A DNA stretch of 64,000 nucleotides from Formosa haliotis (GCF_001685485.1 NZ_BDEL01000001.1:2539501-2603500); one strand, 5' to 3'. Positions 1 through 10,494 are shown, counted from the stretch's first letter. Made by a program: numbers and translations. Notes: generated by a model from the letters alone, not told the origin.

Positions 1-1
1 A

Positions 2-532
2 GCCATTGCAAAGCAACCAGAAATTATTGTTCTAGATGAACCGTTTAGCCATATCGATAATTTTCAAAAACAACGCTTACGTCGTAACTTATTCAAATAT
101 TTAAAAGAAAAAAATATAGCTTGTGTAGTGGCAACTCACGATCGAGAAGATGTCTTACCCTTTGCCGACCGGATGATTGTTTTAAACAACGGAAAAGTTA
201 TCGCCAACAATACGCCTCAATATTTATACAGCAATCCGGAAAAGCCTTTAATAGCATCCTTTTTTGATGAATTTAATACGTTTAAAGCTTCAGAATTGGG
301 AGTTAAACAATCGAAAAAACCTGTTTTTGTTTATGCTCACGAATTGGAAGTGACGGACAAGTCAACAATAAAAGGAAACGTTTTACATAGTTATTACCGT
401 GGTAATATGTTTTTAGTGGAAGTGGAAGTGAACTCAAGGTCGATTTTTTTCTATAATAAAACAGCTTTAAAAGTGAATGACATCATTAATATAGAACTTA
501 CCAATTCTGCTAAACAACGCTTATCATTATAA
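2..532 (+). CDS. ABC transporter ATP-binding protein, C-terminal part
   Basis: The 5' end lies outside the window; the frame is open from base 2. The visible part starts just before Walker B (IIVLDEPFSHID) and contains the switch histidine (ATHDRED), so it is the second half of an ABC nucleotide-binding domain. About 100 further residues follow, ending in a small beta-rich segment (FYNKTALKVNDIINIEL) like the TOBE-type regulatory domains of ATPases that energise iron, spermidine or molybdate importers. It would power solute uptake from the cytoplasmic side, with permease and binding protein presumably upstream of the window. The substrate cannot be told. Its stop overlaps the stop of the convergent GreA-like gene by 6 bases. 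Confidence 0.85.
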   Translation, partial: AIAKQPEIIVLDEPFSHIDNFQKQRLRRNLFKYLKEKNIACVVATHDREDVLPFADRMIVLNNGKVIANNTPQYLYSNPEKPLIASFFDEFNTFKASELGVKQSKKPVFVYAHELEVTDKSTIKGNVLHSYYRGNMFLVEVEVNSRSIFFYNKTALKVNDIINIELTNSAKQRLSL

Positions 533-991
533 AACCTCCGAGATTATAAACTCCTGTTCTCGGAACTGAATTGTATCCCCAGCTCTTTTTGAAAGCAAAA
601 GCTGACCAATAGGAGTATTTGGTGCAATAGCAAAAAACTTGAGATTATTGATTTCAATTTCGCCTGCACTAATGGCTATAAAATAATTAGATTGATTAGT
701 AATTACAGCACTTCCCACACAAATAGTATCAGAGTGTTTTAACACATTAATTTTGGATACGGCTTGCTTAACCTGATTAATTTCTGCCAATTGTGCCCCA
801 AACTTTTCCCGTTCTAATTGCAACATGGCACGACCAGTTTCGTGTTTGTCTCCGGCAGAACTCTTGGTTTCCGAAGTTAGAGCTTCCTGAACCTCTGCAA
901 TATTATGTTGTACATTAGCCAAACGTTTATCGATAAATGCTTCACAACGTTGTAGTAATTTTGCTTTTATTTCAGATTTATTTTTTATCAT
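527..991 (-). CDS. GreA/GreB C-terminal domain-like protein
   Basis: A 154-residue protein if started at the ATG at 991; a TTG two codons upstream is also open. The N-terminal half is charged and helical (residues ~5-80), predicted as a coiled coil. The C-terminal half (VGSAVITNQSNYFIAIS..., then NTPIGQLLLSKRAGDTIQF) resembles the FKBP-like C-terminal domain of transcript-cleavage factors GreA/GreB, including the 'SPIGxALLGKxxGD' type motif. That suggests an RNA polymerase secondary-channel protein, but the N-terminal coiled coil is not clearly a canonical Gre finger, so cleavage activity is unproven. Its start overlaps the end of mtgA, so the two are probably cotranscribed. Confidence 0.6.
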   Translation of the reverse strand: MIKNKSEIKAKLLQRCEAFIDKRLANVQHNIAEVQEALTSETKSSAGDKHETGRAMLQLEREKFGAQLAEINQVKQAVSKINVLKHSDTICVGSAVITNQSNYFIAISAGEIEINNLKFFAIAPNTPIGQLLLSKRAGDTIQFREQEFIISEVL

Positions 992-1670
992 TTTCAAATT
1001 GTAAAGTCCCTAAAAATTTCATTTGTCTTACTATCCAAGCTTTACGTTTTTCGATATAAGCAGAAGCTGGATTGGCCTTATACTGTCTAGGATTTGGTAA
1101 AATTGCTGCGATAGCTGCGGCCTCGTAATTGGTTAATTTTAAAGCTGATTTTTTAAACCAAAACTGAGCTGCAGCTTCGGCCCCATAAATACCATTCCCC
1201 ATTTCTATGCTATTTAAATAGACCTCTAAAATACGTTCTTTACTCCAACACAATTCAATTAAAAATGTGAAATAGGCTTCTAAGCCTTTTCGTAACCAGC
1301 TGCGTTCTGGCCATAAAAATACATTCTTGGCTGTTTGCTGACTAATGGTGCTTCCACCGCGAACACGCTTACCTTTTTTATTGTTTTCAAAAGCCTTTTC
1401 AATAGCCTTTAAATCGAAGCCGGTATGTTTTAAAAAATTTTGATCTTCAGTACATATCACCGCCTTCTGCATAGGTAGAGCAATCGCATTTAAAGCTACC
1501 CAATCATGTTTCCATGCTTTAGGAATATTATTTTCTGATTGCTCGAAACTACGAATTACCATTAATGGTGTAATAGGAACAGGTACAAACTTGTACAGCA
1601 TTACCACCGCAACAGTACTTACTACAAACCAAAATATAATCTTTAATAAAAACCTGAAAAATCTTTTCAT
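978..1670 (-). CDS. mtgA: monofunctional biosynthetic peptidoglycan transglycosylase
   Basis: A 230-residue GT51 enzyme that polymerises lipid II into glycan strands at the periplasmic face of the inner membrane. One N-terminal membrane anchor (residues ~9-28) is followed by the GT51 motifs: EDQNFLKHTGFD with the catalytic Glu, then GGSTISQQTAKN, RKGLEAYF, and ILEVYLNSIEMG with the second Glu. There is no transpeptidase domain, so it is the MtgA form rather than a class A PBP. Length is normal for the family. It starts 27 bases downstream of the AddB-like gene and overlaps the GreA-like gene at its 3' end, which suggests one transcript. Confidence 0.93.
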   Translation of the reverse strand: MKRFFRFLLKIIFWFVVSTVAVVMLYKFVPVPITPLMVIRSFEQSENNIPKAWKHDWVALNAIALPMQKAVICTEDQNFLKHTGFDLKAIEKAFENNKKGKRVRGGSTISQQTAKNVFLWPERSWLRKGLEAYFTFLIELCWSKERILEVYLNSIEMGNGIYGAEAAAQFWFKKSALKLTNYEAAAIAAILPNPRQYKANPASAYIEKRKAWIVRQMKFLGTLQFENDKK

Positions 1671-1697
1671 GAATTACATGTCTACGCCTTATTCAAC

Positions 1698-4463
1698 TTA
1701 ATGACTAACATCCTTTTCATCGAAATTGACATCAGTGTTAAAAATATCTAGTATTAATTGTTTTAATTGTTCCTCGAATAGTTTGATGGTTTCTTCTGTA
1801 ATAAGAGAATCTTTAATCGCACCCTTACCCGATTTATCTTTGGTTGTAAACTTTAAAAAACCATTACTTAAGTTTTTAAATGAAATAATACCGGCCTCTA
1901 AAGGAAAATTCAATTTACCAGAAGTATGCATCATATACGCATAACACAGAATTTGAAACGGCTTACTAAATTTATCATAATCGGTGGTAAGATCGTCCCA
2001 ATCTATAATTTCTACCTGATTTTGCGTTACACTGCCCGTTTTATAATCTATAATTCTCGTAGTGCCATCGTATTCATCTACGCGATCTACTTTACCCCCA
2101 ATTGTAACAGGAAATGGTAACTCGGCTATAGTAATAGGGACTTGTTTAAAATCGGCCTCTATGGCTAATATTTTAATTTTTCTACCGGCTTCTAATTCTT
2201 TTATTTCAGAGTTGATAAAGTTGGAAACGTAACGTTTCGCAATTTCAAAACTAATTAAATTTTTCCCCGTACTGATATCCCCATCGTTAAATGCTTTTTT
2301 AAAGTGATATAAAACAGTTTTACCTATTTTAGACTTCATGTCTTTTACATGCTCAACAGTTAAAAAAGTTCCCTCTAAGGGTTTATAGAAATCCTCTAGT
2401 GTATTATGCACCACTGTTCCTAAGGTATTCGCAGCAACAGTTTCTTCAACTTCGTTATACTCTTCAACCTTTAACACCTTTTGAAAATAAAAATCCATCG
2501 GATTTCTCATATAACTAGTTAATGAAGATGGCGAAAATCCGTACGCTGCAAGTGCTTTTAATCGTTCTATGACTAAAGGTGTCTTAGAAACCATTTTTAA
2601 TTTCTGTTCACCAATGGGCACATTGGGCATTGCGGTTATGTGTTTTAATGGATGAATATTTTCTAATTCCAACTGGGTAATAAAACGACTTGGTTCCCCA
2701 CCCGTAAGCACATCGGACTCGGTATTATAAATGATATAAACATTTTTTGCTCGCTGTAACAATCGATAAAAATGATACGTATATACCGCATCCTTTTCCT
2801 TAAAAGTTGGTAGGTTATATTCTATTTTCACATCAAAAGGTATAAAGGAATTATTACTTTTTCCTGCAGGTAATATACCCTCGTTTACCGATGAAATAAT
2901 TACAGTTTCAAAATCTAATACACGTGATTCTAACATTCCCATAATTTGTAGACCTTGTAGAGGTTCTCCTTGAAAATCTAAAGTCTCACTGCTTAGTAAT
3001 TCTTTATAAACCTGGTGTAGCGTACTAATGCTTTGAAAATAATTATAAGTGGTATGCAAGCGATCCAGTTCGTTAAACAATTCATGAAATCTAAACGTAT
3101 ATTCTAGACTTAATACATGCTCTTCTTTATTTAGGTCGAGATAAGTTTTCAGTATAAAAATAAGCGACCTTACTTGTTTTAAAGCCTCTCCAGCATTGTT
3201 TCTCCAGCCTCCAAACAATACAGTAATGAGTTCCTTAAAAGGTTCGCATAGCGCCAATAATTTCTTATCAGTTAAAAAGACTATATTGTTTGTTTGAATG
3301 GTCTCTATTAATTGTGTTGCATAATCTTTTTCATTCAGTATAAATAAAGGTCGGATATACTGATGTGATAGGATGCTAATAACATCTTTAAAATAAAATG
3401 ATTTAGGATTGTTTTTATGAAGGTTGAAAAGACTCTCAAATAAAGAGGCTAATGGAATAGATTTTAAAGGAAACCCCATAGTAACATTTAAGGTTTTCAC
3501 TTCGTTTGGAATAGAATTTAGAACCGGAAGCAGCAACTCTTCATTACCGAGTACTATAGCCGTGCTTTCCAAATTCTTCTTGGTTTTACTAATGTCTTTT
3601 AATATCGATCCAATGTATTTAGCTTGGCTAATATTTTTAGGAACACCTACAACTTGAATGGATTTTTGTGTTTTATAATTATCGGTAATCCATTGAAATG
3701 GATGTGTTTTAAAATAGTTCCAGTGCTTAGCATGTTGTCTAGTAAATAATCCGGCATCGTGAATTGGATTCTCAAAAAATGTTTTATCGACATCCCAAAA
3801 AATCTGAGCATTAGTATCTTCTAATAAATATTGAATGATGGATTCCTCGGCTGTATTTAAGGCATTAAAACCTAAAAAAATATGTTGCGTAGAGTTCTGT
3901 GCTACATATGCTTTTACTTCTGCATTAGCCTGCCTATAAATTAAACCTTGGTACCCCAATTTGTTATCTAGTAAGTGCTGAGAGAAATGCGTGTAATACT
4001 CTAGAAGTTTATTCCAAAACGCTAAATAATTTTTAACAAACTCTGTGATTTCGGTTTCAACAGACCAGCGTTTTAATTCTTGAATTGCACTTAAATAGGC
4101 GAATATTTTATCCTGAGGAATTAAATATCGATCTACTTCATTAAAATCTTGCAGTAAAACTTGAGCCCATTTTGAAAACACTTCAAAGGAATCTGGTTCA
4201 CTTTGAGTATTTAGGGTAAGGAAGGTATTGTAAAACTGAAAAAGCAATTCGGTATTAGAAATAGTTTTAATACCAGAGATTGACTCAACAAACTCTTCTA
4301 TACTTAATATTTCGGGAGCAAACATGGTTTGTTGGGTCGATTTTGAAAGCTGTTGTTTCAAAAATGTTCCTGCACGTTTACTAGGAAGAATAAATTTTAA
4401 TTCGGAAAGGTTAAGCCCTTGCTCTTGGAGGTTAGTAATAACCTCTTCTATAAAAGTTGTCAT
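1698..4463 (-). CDS. AddB-like PD-(D/E)XK nuclease (partner of AddA-like helicase)
   Basis: A 921-residue protein of the AddB/RexB type used in double-strand break resection. The N-terminus (FILPSKRAGTFLKQQL) aligns with the degenerate helicase start of AddB. The C-terminal nuclease shows GGKVDRVDEYDG followed by RIIDYKTG, the PD-(D/E)XK core with catalytic Asp and Lys. In canonical AddB a cysteine before Pro near the nuclease start helps hold a 4Fe-4S cluster; here the corresponding stretch is SLTSYMRNPMDFYF with Asn in that place, so the cluster is probably absent. The likely partner is the UvrD-type protein at 7318-10494, separated from it by ompA and kbl. Start ATG at 4463. Confidence 0.82.
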   Translation of the reverse strand: MTTFIEEVITNLQEQGLNLSELKFILPSKRAGTFLKQQLSKSTQQTMFAPEILSIEEFVESISGIKTISNTELLFQFYNTFLTLNTQSEPDSFEVFSKWAQVLLQDFNEVDRYLIPQDKIFAYLSAIQELKRWSVETEITEFVKNYLAFWNKLLEYYTHFSQHLLDNKLGYQGLIYRQANAEVKAYVAQNSTQHIFLGFNALNTAEESIIQYLLEDTNAQIFWDVDKTFFENPIHDAGLFTRQHAKHWNYFKTHPFQWITDNYKTQKSIQVVGVPKNISQAKYIGSILKDISKTKKNLESTAIVLGNEELLLPVLNSIPNEVKTLNVTMGFPLKSIPLASLFESLFNLHKNNPKSFYFKDVISILSHQYIRPLFILNEKDYATQLIETIQTNNIVFLTDKKLLALCEPFKELITVLFGGWRNNAGEALKQVRSLIFILKTYLDLNKEEHVLSLEYTFRFHELFNELDRLHTTYNYFQSISTLHQVYKELLSSETLDFQGEPLQGLQIMGMLESRVLDFETVIISSVNEGILPAGKSNNSFIPFDVKIEYNLPTFKEKDAVYTYHFYRLLQRAKNVYIIYNTESDVLTGGEPSRFITQLELENIHPLKHITAMPNVPIGEQKLKMVSKTPLVIERLKALAAYGFSPSSLTSYMRNPMDFYFQKVLKVEEYNEVEETVAANTLGTVVHNTLEDFYKPLEGTFLTVEHVKDMKSKIGKTVLYHFKKAFNDGDISTGKNLISFEIAKRYVSNFINSEIKELEAGRKIKILAIEADFKQVPITIAELPFPVTIGGKVDRVDEYDGTTRIIDYKTGSVTQNQVEIIDWDDLTTDYDKFSKPFQILCYAYMMHTSGKLNFPLEAGIISFKNLSNGFLKFTTKDKSGKGAIKDSLITEETIKLFEEQLKQLILDIFNTDVNFDEKDVSH

Positions 4464-4476
4464 TGTATAAAAATAA

Positions 4477-4504
4477 AAAACGCCCCGATAAATCGGAGCG
4501 TTTT
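4477..4504 (-). terminator. intrinsic terminator of the OmpA gene
   Basis: A ten-base-pair stem (arms at about 4480-4489 and 4492-4501, one G-U pair when read on the minus strand) with a two-base loop is followed on the minus strand by a T-rich run. It sits 28 bases after the OmpA stop and just before the AddB-like gene, so it separates the highly expressed porin from the downstream gene. Confidence 0.75.
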
Positions 4505-4531
4505 CTAAAATTATATTTTAACAGTTTTGTC

Positions 4532-5884
4532 TTATTTAACTAAGTTAATTTCAACACGTCTGTTATTAGCTCTACCAGCTCTAGTTTTATTAGTGTCGAT
4601 TGGCTTAGACTCACCGTATCCTTTAGAAGATAATCTAAATTCGTCGATACCGTGTCCTACTAAGTAATCTTTTACAGCTAATGCTCTAGATTCAGATAAC
4701 TTCATGTTTAATGAATCAGAACCAACACTATCAGTGTGACCTTCTACTGTAAATTTAGCATTAGGATACTCATTTAAGATAGCGATAATGTTTTCTAATA
4801 CCTCTGCAGAGTGAGTTTTGATAGTAGATTTACCTGTATCGAATAAGATCGTTTTAGCGTAAGCGTTTAATGATTTTTGAACAGCTTCAGATAATTCTGG
4901 ACAACCATTGTTTGCTACAGTACCTGGATCGTTAGGACATCTGTCATCTTTATCTGGAACACCATCACCGTCAGTATCTGGCCAAGGACAACCGTTGTTT
5001 TCTGCAGGACCTGCAACATCTGGACATTTGTCATCTCCGTCAGCAACACCGTCACCGTCAGTATCAGGACATCCGTTTAATTCTTTTAATCCAGCAACTG
5101 TTGGACATTTATCATCTGGATCAGCAATACCGTCTCCGTCAGTGTCAGGACATCCGTTAAATTCAGCAGTACCTGCTTCGTTAGGACATGCATCTTTACT
5201 GTCTTCAATACCATCACCGTCAGTATCAGGACAACCGTTGAAGATTGCTAAACCAAATACGTCTGGACAAGCATCGTCTTTATCGTAAATACCATCTTTG
5301 TCAGTATCTTTTCCTCCAAATTTAATTGTAATACCAGCAGAATGTTGGAAGTGAGAAGTTAAGTAATCTTCGAAAGCATGCTTATAAGAAGATTGTACTG
5401 TAAGACCAATGTTTTCAGTAAACCAAATGTTGAAACCTAAAGTACCATTAACAGTACCAGCTCCAATTTCGTCTACCCAAGTATAACCCCCACCGGCACC
5501 GATGAATGGATTGAATACACTATGGTTTAAGAAACCATATTTAAATGTACCATCGATTCCGTAGTAAGACCAATCTGAAACAGACTCATCACCATACTTG
5601 TCAATTTTATTAATAGATCCTGTTACTCCAAAAGACAATCCACCTGTTAATTGACGAGCCACCGATATCGTTGATAAAGAAGGCAAAATGTTCCAGTGAT
5701 CACCAACGTTGAAGTATTCGTCTCCGAAACCTTCACTAAGCGGTGCACCATCACCATTAGGGTAGAAGTCTACTGCGTTCACCCCGAAACGGATCGCCCA
5801 TGGGTTGTTGTCATCTTGCGCATAAGTGTTGCTAAAACCAAATACCAGCAACATTGCGAACAATAATCTGCTAAGATTTTTCAT
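4532..5884 (-). CDS. OmpA family outer membrane protein with thrombospondin type 3 repeats
   Basis: About 450 residues from the ATG at 5884 (a TTG two codons upstream also fits). A signal peptide ([17 protein letters not shown]...) is cleaved near AQ|DD. Residues ~25-190 look like an eight-strand OmpA beta-barrel; ~195-335 carry five TSP3 calcium-binding repeats (DTDGDGI.D..D.CP...G...NGCP); ~345-450 form the OmpA peptidoglycan-binding domain, with [12 protein letters not shown] and [10 protein letters not shown] at the end. The protein would anchor the outer membrane to peptidoglycan, with Ca-rigidified repeats spanning the periplasm. The repeat DNA (about 4900-5310) is itself repetitive and could be a recombination or assembly weak point. 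Confidence 0.93.
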   Translation of the reverse strand: MKNLSRLLFAMLLVFGFSNTYAQDDNNPWAIRFGVNAVDFYPNGDGAPLSEGFGDEYFNVGDHWNILPSLSTISVARQLTGGLSFGVTGSINKIDKYGDESVSDWSYYGIDGTFKYGFLNHSVFNPFIGAGGGYTWVDEIGAGTVNGTLGFNIWFTENIGLTVQSSYKHAFEDYLTSHFQHSAGITIKFGGKDTDKDGIYDKDDACPDVFGLAIFNGCPDTDGDGIEDSKDACPNEAGTAEFNGCPDTDGDGIADPDDKCPTVAGLKELNGCPDTDGDGVADGDDKCPDVAGPAENNGCPWPDTDGDGVPDKDDRCPNDPGTVANNGCPELSEAVQKSLNAYAKTILFDTGKSTIKTHSAEVLENIIAILNEYPNAKFTVEGHTDSVGSDSLNMKLSESRALAVKDYLVGHGIDEFRLSSKGYGESKPIDTNKTRAGRANNRRVEINLVK

Positions 5885-5952
5885 ATTCAAAAGTTTAATT
5901 TTTAAGTGTTAATTGTAAACAAAAGTAAGTTGTTAAATATTATTAACAAAGA

Positions 5953-5986
5953 CAAATATAAAAAAATATTGACAACTTCAGCAAAA
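5953..5986 (-). promoter_or_regulatory. bacteroidete-type promoter of the OmpA gene
   Basis: On the minus strand a perfect -7 box TATATTTG (5953-5960) is preceded after 21 bases by TTTTG (5982-5986), matching the Bacteroidota pattern TTTG-N~19-TAnnTTTG. It lies about 70 bases before the OmpA ATG, leaving an AT-rich leader of about 60 bases with no Shine-Dalgarno signal, as expected for this phylum. Confidence 0.6.
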
Positions 5987-6007
5987 GATAAAAAGTTTAG
6001 AATCGTT

Positions 6008-7201
6008 TTATACAACCCCTAACGATTTTCCAACCTTAATAAAAGCAGCTATAGCTCGGTCTAAATCAGCCTGTTTATGGGCTGCCGAAAGCTGTACGCG
6101 AATTCTTGCTTTTCCTTTTGGAACTACAGGAAAAAAGAATCCTATTACATAAATTCCTTCTTTAAGGAGTAAATTAGCCATATTTTGAGACAATTTCGCA
6201 TCATATAACATGACAGGAACTATAGCTGAATCGCCATCTATAATGTCGAAACCGGCTGATTTCATCCCCTTTTTAAAATAATTTGTATTCCACTCTAAAG
6301 TATCTCTTAACCTTGTATCCGTATCTAACATTTCGAATACCTTTATAGATGCGCCTACAATAGCTGGTGCCAAGGAATTTGAAAATAAATAGGGTCTAGA
6401 ACGTTGACGTAATAACTCGATAATTTCTTTTTTACCTGTAGTATAACCACCCATAGCACCGCCTAAAGCTTTTCCTAAGGTACCGGTTATAATGTCTATT
6501 CTATCTAAAACTCCTTTTTCTTCTAAGGTTCCTCTACCTGTTTCTCCAATAAATCCAGCTGCATGACATTCATCAATCATAACTAATGCATCATATTTAT
6601 CGGCTAAATCGCAAATTTTATCTAATGGAGCCACGAGACCATCCATAGAGAACACCCCATCGGTAACAATGATTTTAAACCGTGCACCTTTTTCATTCGC
6701 GGCAATAAGTTGTTGCTCTAAATCGGCCATATCATTATTAGCATAGCGATATCGTGCCGCTTTGCATAAACGTACACCATCTATAATAGAAGCATGATTC
6801 AATGAATCTGAAATAATGGCATCTTCCGCACCTAACAAAGGTTCAAAAACTCCACCGTTTGCATCGAAGGCTGCTGCATATAAAATAGTATCTTCTGTAC
6901 CATAGAAGTCGGCTATCTTTTGCTCTAATGTTTTATGTATATCTTGAGTTCCGCAAATAAAACGAACTGAAGACATTCCAAAACCATGAGTATCCATAGC
7001 ATCTTTAGCTGCTTGAATAACTTCCGGATGAGCAGAAAGTCCTAAATAATTATTAGCACAAAAATTTAAAACGGTTTCTCCTGTATTTAATGTAATTTCT
7101 GCACCTTGTGGTGACGTAATGATGCGCTCTTCTTTAAAAAGTCCTTCATCCTTAATATTCTGAATTTCTTGTTGTAAATGTTGCTTAATATTGCCGTACA
7201 T
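6008..7201 (-). CDS. kbl: glycine C-acetyltransferase (2-amino-3-ketobutyrate CoA ligase)
   Basis: A 397-residue PLP enzyme of the alpha-oxoamine synthase family. It cleaves 2-amino-3-ketobutyrate with CoA to glycine and acetyl-CoA in threonine breakdown. Visible features are [15 protein letters not shown] near the N-terminus, [12 protein letters not shown], the cofactor-binding [10 protein letters not shown], and [15 protein letters not shown] with the PLP lysine. The N-terminus [13 protein letters not shown] matches KBL rather than BioF or HemA. Threonine dehydrogenase is not in the window. A TACATTTG -7-like box lies 19 bases upstream of the ATG, consistent with a separate promoter. Confidence 0.94.
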   Translation of the reverse strand: MYGNIKQHLQQEIQNIKDEGLFKEERIITSPQGAEITLNTGETVLNFCANNYLGLSAHPEVIQAAKDAMDTHGFGMSSVRFICGTQDIHKTLEQKIADFYGTEDTILYAAAFDANGGVFEPLLGAEDAIISDSLNHASIIDGVRLCKAARYRYANNDMADLEQQLIAANEKGARFKIIVTDGVFSMDGLVAPLDKICDLADKYDALVMIDECHAAGFIGETGRGTLEEKGVLDRIDIITGTLGKALGGAMGGYTTGKKEIIELLRQRSRPYLFSNSLAPAIVGASIKVFEMLDTDTRLRDTLEWNTNYFKKGMKSAGFDIIDGDSAIVPVMLYDAKLSQNMANLLLKEGIYVIGFFFPVVPKGKARIRVQLSAAHKQADLDRAIAAFIKVGKSLGVV

Positions 7202-7317
7202 ACCTTTACTGTTTTTTTACAAATGTAAGATGTTTTTCTGTAAATACGGAAATACATTAAACTTAATGAAAAATAATCGTCAAAATAACCAATATATTAC
7301 GAAATCATCAAAAACTA

Positions 7318-10300
7318 CTATGCATAAGTAATTTGAATGTCTTCATTTAAATAGACTAAAATCTTGTGTTTCACCTGTAAATTCATGTCTTCTACGCAAT
7401 CTTGATAATGTTGCAACTGTTGTTTATGCTTCTCTAAAACTGTTCCGGTTTTATAATCGATTATTACAATCTTATTTTCTGGTGTAATAATAAGGCGATC
7501 GGGTCTTAAAATCCCACCTTCTTTTGTGAGAATATCGCGCTCATTATATATAATGTTTTCTGATGAGAAATACGATTGAAGTTCTGGATGTTCTATAATT
7601 TGTAATATAGTCTGCTGTAGCTCTTGCAACTGCTCTAAATTTACCAAGCCAGTATGTTCGGCATCTTTCAATACAGGTTCTACATCGTCTTTGGTTTTAA
7701 TTTTAGACATTAAATTATGAACTAAATTTCCTTTCTCAATGGCATCTTGTTGTTTGGTATCCCATAAATACCCACTACTTGCCACAATTTTTATATTGTG
7801 ATCTTTTTTTGCTGTCGAAATAAACTCTAGTACTTCTTGCTCTCCAGATGTTTCATCAATGGTTTGCTCTGCAGTTGCAACACGTTTCGGATTTCCGAAG
7901 GAATAATTAAAAGTATTGTCCTGCCAAAGCTGATTGTGCATTAAAAAATCAATTAACAATCCGCTATATAATTTTTTATTAACCTGACCTTTCGCATTTA
8001 AAGCAAGACTACTAATAATATGAAGTTGCTCTACCGGTCTTGTTAATGCTACATATAAAAGATTAATACTATCTAATTCTAAAGCAGCTTCATGTTGCAC
8101 ACTAATGTTCATGCCTTCTTCGCCAAAATCTTCAAAACGTGATTTATTATAATTTAATAAGGTAACGGGAAAACCCGCAAAATTATCAGCATTTAAAGGA
8201 AACCATTCTTTCGCATCAATTTCTTCATATATCCCTAAATCGGCATATGGAAAAATAACCACAGGAAACTCTAACCCTTTAGATTTATGAATTGTCATGA
8301 TCTGAACCGCATCTTGCCCCTCTGGAGACACAATACTTAATTTATCGATTTTAGCGTTGAAATATTCTAAAAAGCCAAAAATATCGGAGCCATGTTTTTG
8401 GGTATATTCTAAAACGATATCTAAATAATATTGAACATAGGCATTAGAAGTCTCCACCAATTTAAATTCGCGTACCAAGGTTTCGAACATATCAAACAAA
8501 GGTAATTGTATAAGCGAATTGGCATTAGACTGAATTCCTAACGACTCAAAACTTTTAAATAAATCTGAATTATTTAATGCTATATGCTTCGCTAAAAACT
8601 CATGTTTATCTTCAATTTTAAATTTTTGGGTTAAAAAATAAAGAACTTCTGCTTTAATTTCGGTGTTTTTAGGCTGAAATAATAAAGTAGCCAAATGCGT
8701 TAAAAACATAGCTTCTGGAGCATGCTTTATTAACAATAATTCTGAAGAAATCAAGGCCACATTACGCTCGCTTAAATATTTTGCAATAGCTTTAGCATGC
8801 TTGGTTTTTCGTACCAGAATACAAATGTCTTTTAATTGATAGCCATTTTCGCAACAACTTAATATGGTATTATAAACTTGTTCTGAGTATAACTCGTCCT
8901 TTTCCTTTTCTTCATCCTTTAAATCTAAAAAGGAAATATTTACATAACCTTCATTTTCATTCGATTTATGCTGATATGCCCCTTTATACAATTTCCCATA
9001 ACTCGTATTACTAAAAGCAGTGTCCGATAAATAGGTGAAAAAATTATTATTAAATTCTATAACCTCTTTAAAACTTCTAAAATTGGTTTCTAAACTTTTT
9101 TTGTCTTTTACAGTATTAAACGGATTATAATTAAAACTCTCGTCAGACAACTCTATAAACTGTTCTGCTTCTCCGCCTCGCCATCTGTAAATTGCTTGTT
9201 TGGCATCGCCAACAATCATAAGTGAACCCGGGTCTTTTTCTGTATCGTAATGATCGATAGCTTCAGAAATTAACGGAATTAAATTTTTCCACTGCATTTT
9301 CGAGGTGTCTTGAAATTCATCTATAAAATAATGGTTGAATTTCTCGCCCAAACGTTCGTAAATAAAAGGTGTGGGCTGATTGGCAATTTCATTACTTATT
9401 AAAGTATTAAATTCTGAAATTAGCATTTTATTTTCTTCAGTTTTTATGGCAATCAATTCCTGATTGATGGCGTTTAAAACCGATAGTTGTGTTAAATTTT
9501 TATTTATGCTTTGCAACAGTTTTATATGAAGCACCAGAGATTTAGTTTTATAAAATTGCGCTGCTATCTGTGGCTGAAGGCTATCTATAAGCGAGGCCAA
9601 ATCAGCATCCTTTTTTACACGTGCCGGGTAGAGCGGATGACTTTCAATTTTAGTTTGCCAAACCAACGAGAAATTCACGTTGAAATCGCCAGATCTTAGT
9701 TTCTCAAAATAATTTGGAACAGAAGAATTGGAAAAATCATTAAATGCAATACCATTAGTTTTAATAAGCTCTAGAAAATTTAATGCTTCTTTTTCAATTT
9801 CCTTTTCTGTAGTTTTTATATCGGAAGTTATCTGTGTTTTCAGATTCTTAAAATCGGATAATGACTTATACTTTAAAATTTCTAGATACGGAATGTCATT
9901 TTCGTTAGTAAGTAACCTAGCGATATTATATAGGTCTAAAGCGATATTCCAACTTTTATCATCATCTGCTTTTTCTATGGCATATTGCACAAGAACTTCT
10001 GTAAGCTCCTTATCTACTCCTGCTTTGGCTATGAGTTGATCTACAGCTTTATTAAGTAAACTTTCTGTATCTAAATCGACTTCAAAATTTAAAGGCAATT
10101 TTAAATCGTGAGCAAAAGTTCTTATAATTCTATGTGTAAAACCATCTATAGTAGAAATTTCGAAGGCAGCGTAATTATGTATAATGGTATGCAGCAAAGA
10201 TTTCGATTTACTATGTAAAGCTTCGGGTTCCATGTTTAATTCTTCACATAGCACATTAAACATAAAGTCGCCAGAATTTATAATTTCAGGATCAGAAAAT

Positions 10301-10494
10301 GCTTTAAGCATTTTTATAATCCGTTCCTTCATCTCGAAGACAGCCTTATTTGTAAAGGTAATGGCCAATATATTTTTAAACTGATAATTACTCTTCGACT
10401 TGAATAATATTTTTAAATACGATTTTACTAGCGTAAACGTTTTACCACTCCCGGCAGAAGCATCGTAAATAGAAAAAGAAGTCTGACTTTCCAT
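7318..10494 (-). CDS. AddA-like UvrD/RecB-family helicase-nuclease
   Basis: A 1058-residue superfamily 1A helicase with a C-terminal nuclease, the catalytic half of an AddAB-type DNA-end resection complex. Walker A is at the very start (YDASAGSGKTFTLVKSYL), motif II is DEFQDTSKMQW, motif III-like KQAIYRWRGGEAEQF, and the UvrD C-terminal motif is VQIMTIHKSKGLEFPVV. The last ~70 residues contain RPDRLIITPENKIVIIDYKTG, a PD-(D/E)XK nuclease core. It lies four genes from the AddB-like partner rather than next to it. Length is typical of bacteroidete homologues. Expected role: processing double-strand breaks for RecA-dependent repair. Confidence 0.9.
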   Translation of the reverse strand: MESQTSFSIYDASAGSGKTFTLVKSYLKILFKSKSNYQFKNILAITFTNKAVFEMKERIIKMLKAFSDPEIINSGDFMFNVLCEELNMEPEALHSKSKSLLHTIIHNYAAFEISTIDGFTHRIIRTFAHDLKLPLNFEVDLDTESLLNKAVDQLIAKAGVDKELTEVLVQYAIEKADDDKSWNIALDLYNIARLLTNENDIPYLEILKYKSLSDFKNLKTQITSDIKTTEKEIEKEALNFLELIKTNGIAFNDFSNSSVPNYFEKLRSGDFNVNFSLVWQTKIESHPLYPARVKKDADLASLIDSLQPQIAAQFYKTKSLVLHIKLLQSINKNLTQLSVLNAINQELIAIKTEENKMLISEFNTLISNEIANQPTPFIYERLGEKFNHYFIDEFQDTSKMQWKNLIPLISEAIDHYDTEKDPGSLMIVGDAKQAIYRWRGGEAEQFIELSDESFNYNPFNTVKDKKSLETNFRSFKEVIEFNNNFFTYLSDTAFSNTSYGKLYKGAYQHKSNENEGYVNISFLDLKDEEKEKDELYSEQVYNTILSCCENGYQLKDICILVRKTKHAKAIAKYLSERNVALISSELLLIKHAPEAMFLTHLATLLFQPKNTEIKAEVLYFLTQKFKIEDKHEFLAKHIALNNSDLFKSFESLGIQSNANSLIQLPLFDMFETLVREFKLVETSNAYVQYYLDIVLEYTQKHGSDIFGFLEYFNAKIDKLSIVSPEGQDAVQIMTIHKSKGLEFPVVIFPYADLGIYEEIDAKEWFPLNADNFAGFPVTLLNYNKSRFEDFGEEGMNISVQHEAALELDSINLLYVALTRPVEQLHIISSLALNAKGQVNKKLYSGLLIDFLMHNQLWQDNTFNYSFGNPKRVATAEQTIDETSGEQEVLEFISTAKKDHNIKIVASSGYLWDTKQQDAIEKGNLVHNLMSKIKTKDDVEPVLKDAEHTGLVNLEQLQELQQTILQIIEHPELQSYFSSENIIYNERDILTKEGGILRPDRLIITPENKIVIIDYKTGTVLEKHKQQLQHYQDCVEDMNLQVKHKILVYLNEDIQITYA

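Noticed and set aside
4908..5310. Regularly spaced DNA repeats and a 126-codon antisense frame rich in Ser and Pro
   Set aside because: The repeats encode the TSP3 units of the OmpA protein; the antisense frame is their shadow. It is not a CRISPR array and there are no cas genes.
4532..5884. Five near-identical repeats as evidence of a collapsed assembly
   Set aside because: The repeats differ in sequence and the protein has a normal length, so collapse is possible but not shown.
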